A stretch of DNA of 64,000 bases, taken from assembly GCA_008123405.1 (NCBI GenBank), contig VSSA01000004.1:279852-343851 (forward strand), read 5' to 3'. The translations under genes were made by a program, and so were the position numbers. Source of the DNA: Nocardioides sp. BGMRC 2183. GTDB lineage: Bacteria > Actinomycetota > Actinomycetes > Propionibacteriales > Nocardioidaceae. The notes under the pieces were generated by a model. It saw nothing but the letters and a program-made list of their open reading frames with translations. It was not told the origin of the DNA and searched no databases. Within the stretch, counting starts at the first letter, position 1; every line of letters begins with the position of its first letter. Shown here one piece after another: positions 47,622-54,602 of the stretch.

Positions 47622-48215
47622 TCAGCCTGCGGTGAGGCGGCGGGCGACGTCGTTCCAGCTCTGCACGAGCTCCTCGACGCTTCGACCGTCGACCTCGAGC
47701 TGCTGGTGGAGGAAGGGCACCGTCAGCGGAGCCATCAGCACCATCGCCAGGTAGTGCAGGTCGCCGGTCACGCCGAGCTCGCCGAGCAGGAACCGCACGT
47801 GCATCGTGGAGAAGCCGAGCACCGCACGGTTGGAGGCCCAGGTCCGTCCGGCGGCCTCGATGAGGGCCGCTTGGGTCAGGTTGGTCCGCATCCGCGACTC
47901 TCCGAAGGCGACCAGGCGGTCCCACGGCTCGGCGCCGGGGCCGAGCGGGGGCGGACCGGTGATCACCGCCTCCTGCCAGGCGGTCTCGGCGTGGTCGAGC
48001 AGCGAGGCCATCATCCCCTCGCGGCTGCCGAACCGCCGGAACACGGTGCCCTTGCCGACCCCGGCCCGGGCAGCGATCGCCTCCATCGTCACCGCCTCCA
48101 CCCCGCGCTCGGTGATCAGCGCGGTGGCCGCGGCGAGCAGTGCCTCGCGGTTGCGGGCCGCGTCGCGGCGCTCGGTCGGTGCGATCGGGAGCAGCGGCAG
48201 CGGGTCGGCAGGCAT
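47622..48215 (-). CDS. TetR-family regulator
   Basis: 197 residues from the ATG at 48215. Helix-turn-helix region: REALLAAATALITERGVEAVTMEAIAARAGVGKGTVFRRFGSREGMMASLL (about residues 20-70). The ligand domain has the usual helices and no further motif. Divergent from a flavin reductase gene with a perfect 20-bp palindrome between, which is the likely operator; a repressor of that gene is the simplest role. Confidence 0.88.
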   Translation of the reverse strand: MPADPLPLLPIAPTERRDAARNREALLAAATALITERGVEAVTMEAIAARAGVGKGTVFRRFGSREGMMASLLDHAETAWQEAVITGPPPLGPGAEPWDRLVAFGESRMRTNLTQAALIEAAGRTWASNRAVLGFSTMHVRFLLGELGVTGDLHYLAMVLMAPLTVPFLHQQLEVDGRSVEELVQSWNDVARRLTAG

Positions 48216-48264
48216 GACGCAGATCACCCTAGTGGGGACGAACTTCCTGCCACGACCGGAATAC

Positions 48265-48284
48265 AAACGGACCGCGGTCCGTTT
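48265..48284. promoter_or_regulatory. TetR operator: perfect 20-bp palindrome
   Basis: AAACGGACCGCGGTCCGTTT ends 8 nt before the ATG of the flavin reductase and 50 nt from the TetR start. It overlaps the place where the reductase promoter or start must be. Confidence 0.75.
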
Positions 48285-48292
48285 CGATCACC

Positions 48293-48847
48293 ATGACTGA
48301 CACCACCCGCGTCGCCGTCCTCGTCGGCAGCCTCCGTGCCGACTCCGTCAACCGTCGTATCGCCGAGGTGCTGCGGGAGACCGCTCCCGAGGGCATCGAG
48401 GTCGACATCATCGACGGTCTGCTGGACCGCATCCCGTTCTACAACGAGGACCTGGACGCCGGCTCGGCGCCCGCATCCGCCTACGAGCTGCGCACCCGCG
48501 TCGCCGAGGCCGACCGCGTGCTGGCTGTGACCCCGGAGTACAACGGCACCATGCCGGCGGTCCTCAACAACGCCATCGACTGGCTCTCCCGTCCCTACGG
48601 CGCCGGCGCCCTGGTCGGCAAGCCGTTCGGAGTCGTCGGCGCCACCCCCACGCCGTACGGCGGGAAGTGGGCGCACGAGGACACGGTCCGCTCCGCCCGC
48701 ATCGCCGGCGCCAAGGTCGTCGAGGACGTCACCGTGTCGCAGTCCGCGATCGAGGTCGACCCCACCACCGATCCCGAGGTCCGCGCCAAGCTCGCCGCGG
48801 CACTGGTCACCCTGGTCGAGGCGAACGCCGAGGTCGTCGCCGCCTGA
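48293..48847 (+). CDS. NADPH-dependent FMN reductase (flavodoxin-like)
   Basis: 184 residues. FMN-phosphate loop GSLRADSVNRRIAEVL (about residues 12-27), the TPEYNGTMPAVLNNAIDWLSRP motif (about 82-103) and GVVGATPTPYGG are characteristic of the NADPH-FMN/quinone reductase family. It probably reduces quinones, chromate or azo dyes, or supplies reduced FMN. Controlled, by context, by the divergent TetR regulator. Confidence 0.9.
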   Translation: MTDTTRVAVLVGSLRADSVNRRIAEVLRETAPEGIEVDIIDGLLDRIPFYNEDLDAGSAPASAYELRTRVAEADRVLAVTPEYNGTMPAVLNNAIDWLSRPYGAGALVGKPFGVVGATPTPYGGKWAHEDTVRSARIAGAKVVEDVTVSQSAIEVDPTTDPEVRAKLAAALVTLVEANAEVVAA

Positions 48848-48869
48848 CCGACCGGTCCCGCCTGCCAGG

Positions 48870-48875
48870 TACGGT
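48870..48875 (+). promoter_or_regulatory. -10 box of amidase gene
   Basis: TACGGT ends 6 nt before GTG 48882; identical to the ilvB-leader -10 box. Suggests a separate, leaderless transcript. Confidence 0.4.
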
Positions 48876-48881
48876 CGGGTC

Positions 48882-50306
48882 GTGGCCGATCTCCACGACC
48901 TGACCGCCCTGGAGCAGGGTGCCCTGATCCGCTCCGGTGAGCTCGACCCGATCACGCTCACCGACCACTACCTCGACCGCGCCGCGCGTCTCCCCTCGGA
49001 GTACGTCGACGGCGCGTTCGCGTTCCTGGATCCCGACGCCGCGCGGCTGCGCGCCCGCGAGGTCGCCGCTGTCGGCCCGGTCGGCACCGGTGCCTCCCCG
49101 TTGGCCGGGGTGCCGACCGCGATCAAGGACCTGAACCTGACCGCGGGCACGCCGACCGCATTCGGCTCCCCGGTCTTCGCCGACCACGTGCCGTCGGTCT
49201 CGGACGCGGTCACGTTGGCCATCGAGGAGGCCGGACTGGTCAGCCTCGGCAAGACCTCCACCCCCGAGTTCGGGTCGCCCTGCTACACCGAGCCCGACGG
49301 GCGCCCGCCGGCGGTCACCCCCTGGGACGTGACCCGGATGGCAGGTGGCTCCTCGGGTGGCGCGGCGGCGGCGGTCGCGGCCGGACTGGTCCCCGTGGCG
49401 CACGGCTCCGATGGCGGCGGATCGATCCGGATCCCCGCCTCCTGCTGCGGCCTGGTCGGTCTCAAGCCGACCCGCGGGCGGATCAGCGGCTTCCCGATGT
49501 ACGGCGACCCGGTCGGGTTGGCCACCTCCGGCTCGATCGCCCGCACCGTGGCGGATGCGGCCGCACTGCTCGACGTGCTGGCGGGCCGTCGCGCGGGAGA
49601 CCCGTTCTGGGCGCCGTCACCGGCCGGGACCTTCCTCGAGGCCGCTGGCCGGGAGCCCGGACGACTGCGGATCGCGGTCTTCGACACGCCGGTCATCGCC
49701 GACGTCGACGTCGACGCGGGCGTGAGGGCCGCGTTCGAGGAGACCTGCGTGCTGCTCGGGTCGCTGGGGCACGCGGTCGAGGGTGTCCCGGTGCCGATCC
49801 CGCCCGACGCGGTGGCCGACTTCGAGACCTGCTGGGCGGTGCTCACCGCGCTGTCCACCGCACCCCTGGCCGACGCCCAACGGGGTCTGCTCCGCCCGCT
49901 CACCCGGTGGCTCGGCGAGTGGGGGGAGTCGATCTCCGGTCCGGCCTTCGGGCTGGCGATCGGCCGGTTGCGACGGTTCGCCGCCGAGGCACTCGTCGCC
50001 CTGGCGCCGTACGACGCCGTGCTGACGCCCACGCTGGCGACGGTGCCGCTGCCGGTCGGTGCGATCCGTGACGACGCCGACCCGGCCGGTGACTTCGCCG
50101 CGCAGAAGCGCTTCACCCCGTGGACCTCGGCCTGGAACGTCACCGGGATGCCGGCGATCTCATTGCCGCTGCACACCTCGCCGGACGGACTGCCGATCGG
50201 GATGATGCTGGCTGCGCGTCCGGCGGAGGAGGAGCTGCTGCTCTCGCTCGCCGCCCAGGTGGAGGCTGCCGCACCCTGGAAGGACCGCCACCCGCCGTTG
50301 TGGTGA
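48882..50306 (+). CDS. amidase-signature family hydrolase
   Basis: 474 residues. The Ser-cisSer-Lys triad region is intact: Lys in PTAIKDLNLTAG (about residue 80), cis-Ser in AGGSSGGAAAAVAAGL (about 156) and nucleophile Ser in DGGGSIRIPASCCGLVGLKPTRGR (about 180). Substrates range from aliphatic amides to acyl-tRNA; it is not GatA by context, as gatB and gatC are absent. GTG 48882 lies 34 nt after the reductase gene. Confidence 0.9.
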   Translation: MADLHDLTALEQGALIRSGELDPITLTDHYLDRAARLPSEYVDGAFAFLDPDAARLRAREVAAVGPVGTGASPLAGVPTAIKDLNLTAGTPTAFGSPVFADHVPSVSDAVTLAIEEAGLVSLGKTSTPEFGSPCYTEPDGRPPAVTPWDVTRMAGGSSGGAAAAVAAGLVPVAHGSDGGGSIRIPASCCGLVGLKPTRGRISGFPMYGDPVGLATSGSIARTVADAAALLDVLAGRRAGDPFWAPSPAGTFLEAAGREPGRLRIAVFDTPVIADVDVDAGVRAAFEETCVLLGSLGHAVEGVPVPIPPDAVADFETCWAVLTALSTAPLADAQRGLLRPLTRWLGEWGESISGPAFGLAIGRLRRFAAEALVALAPYDAVLTPTLATVPLPVGAIRDDADPAGDFAAQKRFTPWTSAWNVTGMPAISLPLHTSPDGLPIGMMLAARPAEEELLLSLAAQVEAAAPWKDRHPPLW

Positions 50307-50330
50307 CTCCACGCCCTACTGCCTCCGACG

Positions 50331-50380
50331 TGCGTTTGAGCCGGGTCGACGGGGTCTGGGTGTGCGTTTGAGCCGGGTCA
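50331..50380. repeat. direct-repeat pair, family C, copy 2 (inverted)
   Basis: Two units GTGCGTTTGAGCCGGGTC (50331-50348 and 50363-50380) with a 32-bp period; reverse complement of the family C unit at 36012-36065 with one substitution (GGCTC for GGCGC). Between the convergent amidase and bioN genes; the second unit runs into the bioN stop. Confidence 0.8.
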
Positions 50381-50992
50381 GTCGAGGTCGCCCAGGCCCC
50401 GGGCGTGCAGTGCGTCCCCGGTCTCCAGGGAACGGGCGACCATCCGGATCACGAACGGGGAGAGGTAGGCGCGGGGGCTGCGGCCCAGGCCGCGGGCCCG
50501 GGCGGCGTCCCGGGTCTCCCGGGCGATGCTCAGCGTCGCGGGAAGGGCGCCGATCGCCAGGCTCAGGGCAAGCGCCACCCGCTCGGGGCGGATGCCGATC
50601 GGCCGCAGCGGCCGCAGCCAGCGCACCACGGCATCGAGCATCGCGTTGACCGACGTGGTCGAGGTCAGGACCACGGCGGCCAGGGAGAGCGTGATCAGGT
50701 CCAGGAGCGTCTCGATCGCCTTCCCGGGGCCGTACCACCACCACTGCAGCCCGCCCGCGAACGCCGCGATCAGCAGCACCGCACGGGTCGCGCGGGCCAC
50801 GGCGCGGAGACGGACCCGGGCAAGTGCGGTCAGCGCGAGCGCGACCAGCAGGAAACCGGCGGCGGCCCAGGGGGAGCGGATCAGCACCACGACCAGGCTG
50901 AAGACCGCCAGGCCGAGCACCTTGGCGCCGACGGGCAGCCGGTGCAGCAGCGTGTCGCCGGGTTGGTGCGCGCCGAGCAGGAGATCGCTCAT
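50378..50992 (-). CDS. bioN: biotin ECF transporter T component
   Basis: 204 residues, membrane protein with about five helices. N terminus HQPGDTLLHRLPVGAKVLGLAVFSLVVVL and the two Arg-containing coupling motifs (ETRDAARARGLG and LETGDALHARGLG, about residues 160-200) identify an EcfT/CbiQ component that couples ATPase to the substrate subunit. Its ATG overlaps the bioM stop by 4 nt. With bioM and bioY it forms the BioMNY biotin importer. Confidence 0.88.
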   Translation of the reverse strand: MSDLLLGAHQPGDTLLHRLPVGAKVLGLAVFSLVVVLIRSPWAAAGFLLVALALTALARVRLRAVARATRAVLLIAAFAGGLQWWWYGPGKAIETLLDLITLSLAAVVLTSTTSVNAMLDAVVRWLRPLRPIGIRPERVALALSLAIGALPATLSIARETRDAARARGLGRSPRAYLSPFVIRMVARSLETGDALHARGLGDLD

Positions 50993-51723
50993 CCGCCGCT
51001 CCCGATGCTCGGTACGTCGTCCCCGACCGACCGCACGTAATGATCGACAGCCGCACCCGGCTCCCCGTCGAAGACGACCCGCGACTCGGCGACCACCAGC
51101 ACCCGGTCGCAGCGCCGAGCGAGGTCGAGGTCGTGCGTGACCAGCACCAGTTGCTGGTCCAACGCGAAGAGGCGGTCGGCCACCCGGCGGGTGTTGGCCA
51201 GGTCGAGCAGCGTGGTCGGCTCGTCCGCCACGAGCACCGATGGCTGCACCGCGAGCACGCCGGCCAGGGCCAGCATCTGCTTCTGACCGCCGGACAGCGA
51301 GTGCACCGAGTCATGGGCGTGGTCAGCCAGGCCGAACTCGGCCAGCACCTCCAGCGCCCGCTCCCGCCGACGGCGAGCGGACCGCTCGTGGCGACGCAGC
51401 GAGAGCTCGACATCCTCCACGCAGGTGGGCATCACCAACTGCGCGGATGGGTCGGTGAAGCAGAAGCCGACCCGGCGCCGTACCGCGGCGGCGTCGCGCC
51501 CCACGTCGAGACCGTCCACCCGAACGGTGCCGGTGGTGGGCTCCACCAGGCCGTTGAGCAGGCGGGCGAGGGTGGACTTGCCCGAGCCGTTCGCCCCGAC
51601 GATCCCGATCCGCGCCTCGGTCAGGGTCGCCGAGGTCGGCGCGAGGATCGTCCGGGAACCGGGGCCCGTCGCGGTGCTCAGCCCGACGACGACACCAGCG
51701 CCGTCCAACTCGATCCGTGCCAT
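50989..51723 (-). CDS. bioM: biotin ECF transporter ATPase
   Basis: 244 residues. Walker A GANGSGKST (about residues 42-50), Q-loop FCFTDPSAQLVMPTCVEDV typical of ECF ATPases, signature LSGGQKQ (about 143) and Walker B VLVADEPTTLLD are present. It powers uptake by BioY through BioN. The spacing to bioY is 10 nt. Confidence 0.9.
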   Translation of the reverse strand: MARIELDGAGVVVGLSTATGPGSRTILAPTSATLTEARIGIVGANGSGKSTLARLLNGLVEPTTGTVRVDGLDVGRDAAAVRRRVGFCFTDPSAQLVMPTCVEDVELSLRRHERSARRRRERALEVLAEFGLADHAHDSVHSLSGGQKQMLALAGVLAVQPSVLVADEPTTLLDLANTRRVADRLFALDQQLVLVTHDLDLARRCDRVLVVAESRVVFDGEPGAAVDHYVRSVGDDVPSIGSGG

Positions 51724-51733
51724 GGCCCCTCGC

Positions 51734-52354
51734 TCAGGAGCGCTGCAACAGCTTGGGGAAGGCCCGGTGCACCTCGGCGGCGATGAGCGCGACGAATGTC
51801 GTCTTCACCAGGTCGCCCAGCCAGAACGGGATGTCGTACTGCAGCGCCTGGGTGAAGGAGACGTCGAAGTAGAGCTTCATCCCCACGATGCCCATCGGGT
51901 GGATCACCAGGAAGCTGGCGGTGATCGAGCAGGCGAAGACGACGAGGGCGCGGGTGCGTGCGCCGCGCGCCACGTAGGCGACCAGGAAGCCGGCGAGTGC
52001 CGCGGCGAACGGGAACGAGAGCAGATAGCCACCGCTCTCCCGGAAGAAGACCCCGATCCCGGAGGAGTGCTCGGCGAAGACCGGCAGGCCGATGATGCCG
52101 AGCAGCAGGTAGAGCGCGACGGCGAGAAAGCCGCGGACAGGCCCCAGCAGGCAGCCGGTGAGCATCACCGCGAAGGTCTGCAGGGTGATCGGCACGCCCG
52201 TGCCGCCGACCGGGATGGCGCCGATGTAGGAGCAGATGCAGATCAGTGCGGCGAAGCTCGCGATCAGGGCGAGGTCGGTCGTGGGTCGAGACCGGCGCTG
52301 CGCGCCGGACACGGTGGCGACATCGGTGGGGGTGCTGCTGGTTTCGGCGGTCAC
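51734..52354 (-). CDS. bioY: biotin transporter substrate-binding membrane protein
   Basis: 206 residues from GTG 52354 (GAGAGGG upstream). Six helices; IGAIPVGGTGVPITLQTFAVMLTGCLLGPVRGFLAVALYLLLGIIGLPVFA and ESGGYLLSFPFAAALAGFLV are hallmark BioY segments. It binds biotin with high affinity and works with BioMN. The operon faces a TetR gene with a BioQ-type operator in the spacer, so uptake is likely biotin-repressed. Confidence 0.92.
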   Translation of the reverse strand: MTAETSSTPTDVATVSGAQRRSRPTTDLALIASFAALICICSYIGAIPVGGTGVPITLQTFAVMLTGCLLGPVRGFLAVALYLLLGIIGLPVFAEHSSGIGVFFRESGGYLLSFPFAAALAGFLVAYVARGARTRALVVFACSITASFLVIHPMGIVGMKLYFDVSFTQALQYDIPFWLGDLVKTTFVALIAAEVHRAFPKLLQRS

Positions 52355-52385
52355 GGTGGCCCTCTCGAACGACGAGCCGCTCAAT

Positions 52386-52402
52386 CCTGAACGGCGTTCA
52401 GG
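52386..52402. promoter_or_regulatory. BioQ-type operator
   Basis: CCTGAACGGCGTTCAGG: perfect 7-3-7 inverted repeat between bioY and the TetR gene. It fits the BioQ consensus TGAAC-N3-GTT(A/C) known from Corynebacterium. Confidence 0.72.
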
Positions 52403-52433
52403 TGAGTAGCCTAAGGGGACCGAGGAGGTGGCA

Positions 52434-52985
52434 GTGGCGCGGTACCGCAAGGTGGACGTGGTCGACCGGGCGATCGAGGTGCTCGACGACCGTGGTCTCG
52501 ACGACCTCTCGATGCGCAACGTGGCTGCCCAGATGGGGGTACGCGCCAGCGCCCTCTACCACCACTTCGCCAACAAGCAGGCGTTGCTCGACGCCGTCGC
52601 CGACCGGATCCTGGAGCTGGGCCGGCGAGCGACCGAGGTGGTCACCTGGGACGCGGAGCTGCGTCTGGTCGGCACCGAGCTGCGCGACGCGATGCTGAGC
52701 CGGCGCGACGCCGCGGTCCTGATCTCAGCGGTGCACGCGCTCGGCGGAGGGGCGCGTGAGCCGCAGCGACGGATGGAGGACGCACTGCGTCGTGCCGGCG
52801 CCGACGAGCACCTCGCCCGGGTCGGCGCCCGCACCCTGCTCCACTTCGTGTTCGGGCACGCGGCGGAGGAACAGCTGCGCGCCTCCGGCGAGAGCGACGA
52901 CTTCGCTGTCGGCTTGGGGCTGGTGCTCGACGGGCTGCTCGCGGCCGTGCACCGCACTCGCGGAGCGGGCGTCGTCCCTCGGTAA
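52434..52985 (+). CDS. bioQ: BioQ-like TetR regulator
   Basis: 183 residues from GTG 52434, placed 5 nt after GAGGAGG; GTG 52428 overlaps that site and is less likely. HTH: AIEVLDDRGLDDLSMRNVAAQMGVRASALYHHFANKQALLDAV (about residues 13-55). The C-terminal TetR_C region has ALGGGAREPQRRMEDALRRAGA and FVFGHAAEEQLRASGE. Divergent from bioYMN and with a BioQ box at the spacer; BioQ represses biotin genes in actinobacteria. Ortholog status rests on context and operator. Confidence 0.75.
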   Translation: MARYRKVDVVDRAIEVLDDRGLDDLSMRNVAAQMGVRASALYHHFANKQALLDAVADRILELGRRATEVVTWDAELRLVGTELRDAMLSRRDAAVLISAVHALGGGAREPQRRMEDALRRAGADEHLARVGARTLLHFVFGHAAEEQLRASGESDDFAVGLGLVLDGLLAAVHRTRGAGVVPR

Positions 52986-53054
52986 ACTCGTGCGCAACCT
53001 CCGGGAGGCACCGTTCCCGACCTGACGAGAGTCCGACACGACGAAGGGTCCGGC

Positions 53055-54515
53055 ATGACGAGCGACGACATGACGAACAGGTCGACGAAGCCGGTGACGG
53101 TGGTCCTCTTCGGCGCGACCGGCGACCTGTCCCGGCGCAAGCTGCTGCCCGGCCTGTTGCACCTCTTCCAGTCCGGGCTGCTCCGCGACCTGCAGGTCGT
53201 CGGCACCTCGCTGGACCAGCACGACGACGAGTCCTTCGTGCGCTTCGCCGCGGAGGCGGTCCAGGAGTTCTCCGGTGACGACGGAGACATCGATGGCTGG
53301 CCGGAGTTCTCCAAGCGGCTGCACTGGGCGCCGGGCGCCGAGGGGGCTGCGGGCCTGCGCGCCGTGGTCGAGAAGGCCGAGGCGGCGTACGACGAACAAT
53401 GCACCCGGCTGCACTATCTGAGCGTGCCGCCGAAGGCGGCGCTGTCGGTGGTGCAGACGCTGCAGGAGGCGGATCTGGCCGACGGCAGCAGGATCGTGAT
53501 GGAGAAGCCGTTCGGGGTCGACCTCGAGTCCGCCCGCGACCTCAACCGTCGACTGCACGCAGTCTTCGACGAGTCGCAGATCTATCGGATCGACCACTTC
53601 CTCGGCAAGGAGGCGGCTCAGAACATCTTGGCGTTCCGGTTCGCCAACGGCCTCTTCGAGCCGATCTGGCACCGCAACAACATCGACCACGTCCAGATCG
53701 ACGTACCCGAGGAGCTCGGGCTGGAGCAGCGCGCCGACTTCTACGAGTCGACCGGCGCCTACAAGGACATGGTCGTCACCCACCTCTTCCAGGTGCTGGC
53801 CTTCACCGCGATGGAGCCGCCCACCTCGCTGATGCCCGACGCGATCCGGGACGAGAAGAACAAGGTCTTCCGCTCGATGGTGCCGATCGACCCGGCCGAC
53901 GTGGTGCGCGGGCAGTACCAGGGATATCGCGACATCCCCGGCGTCGCGCACGACTCGGAGACCGAGACGTTCATCGCGCTCAAGTGCTACATCGACAACT
54001 GGCGCTGGGCCGGCGTGCCGTTCTACCTGCGGACCGGCAAGCGGATGGCCGAGGGTGCGCGGATCATCTCGATCGCGTTCAAGGAGCCTCCGCGGTCGAT
54101 GTTCCCCAAGCACTCCGGCGTCGGCGACCACGGCCCCGACCACCTGACCTTCGACCTGGCCGACCAGGCGAAGATGTCGCTCTCCTTCTACGGCAAGCGA
54201 CCCGGGCCCGGCATGCGGCTGGACAAGCTGTCCATGCAGTTCGCGATGACCGACACCAGTTGGGCCGGGTCCGTGCTGGAGGCCTACGAGCGGTTGATCT
54301 ACGACGCCGCGCGGGGCGACCAGACGCTCTTCACCTCCGCCGACGGCATCGAGCGGCTCTGGGAGGTCTCCGCTCCGCTGCTGGACAACCCGCCGGTGAT
54401 CCGCCCCTACCGGCAGGGCAGCTGGGGACCCAACCAGATCCATCAGCTGGTCGCTCCGTACGCCTGGCGGCTGCCGTTCGAGCGGGAGTGGCGCGACCCC
54501 GACGCGCTCGGCTGA
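53055..54515 (+). CDS. zwf: glucose-6-phosphate 1-dehydrogenase
   Basis: 486 residues. Oxidises glucose-6-phosphate to 6-phosphogluconolactone with NADP+. NADP motif FGATGDLSRRKL (about residues 17-28), active-site RIDHFLGKEAAQNILAFRFAN (about 178-198) and the FYLRTGKRM motif (about 324) are present. It stands without other pentose-phosphate genes, downstream of bioQ; GAAGGG precedes the ATG by 7 nt. Actinobacterial genomes often have more than one zwf; this may be a second, non-operon copy. Confidence 0.93.
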   Translation: MTSDDMTNRSTKPVTVVLFGATGDLSRRKLLPGLLHLFQSGLLRDLQVVGTSLDQHDDESFVRFAAEAVQEFSGDDGDIDGWPEFSKRLHWAPGAEGAAGLRAVVEKAEAAYDEQCTRLHYLSVPPKAALSVVQTLQEADLADGSRIVMEKPFGVDLESARDLNRRLHAVFDESQIYRIDHFLGKEAAQNILAFRFANGLFEPIWHRNNIDHVQIDVPEELGLEQRADFYESTGAYKDMVVTHLFQVLAFTAMEPPTSLMPDAIRDEKNKVFRSMVPIDPADVVRGQYQGYRDIPGVAHDSETETFIALKCYIDNWRWAGVPFYLRTGKRMAEGARIISIAFKEPPRSMFPKHSGVGDHGPDHLTFDLADQAKMSLSFYGKRPGPGMRLDKLSMQFAMTDTSWAGSVLEAYERLIYDAARGDQTLFTSADGIERLWEVSAPLLDNPPVIRPYRQGSWGPNQIHQLVAPYAWRLPFEREWRDPDALG

Positions 54516-54602
54516 TCACCTCCGGCGGGCGCCTGATCGGCAGCCGGGTAGGTCCCCGAATTCGGCGATGCCACCCGCGCGGAGCGGGCGCACGCTGCGG
54601 AG

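Noticed and set aside
52990-53025. 11-codon ORF between bioQ and zwf as leader peptide
   Set aside because: No biased codons and no terminator follows before zwf.
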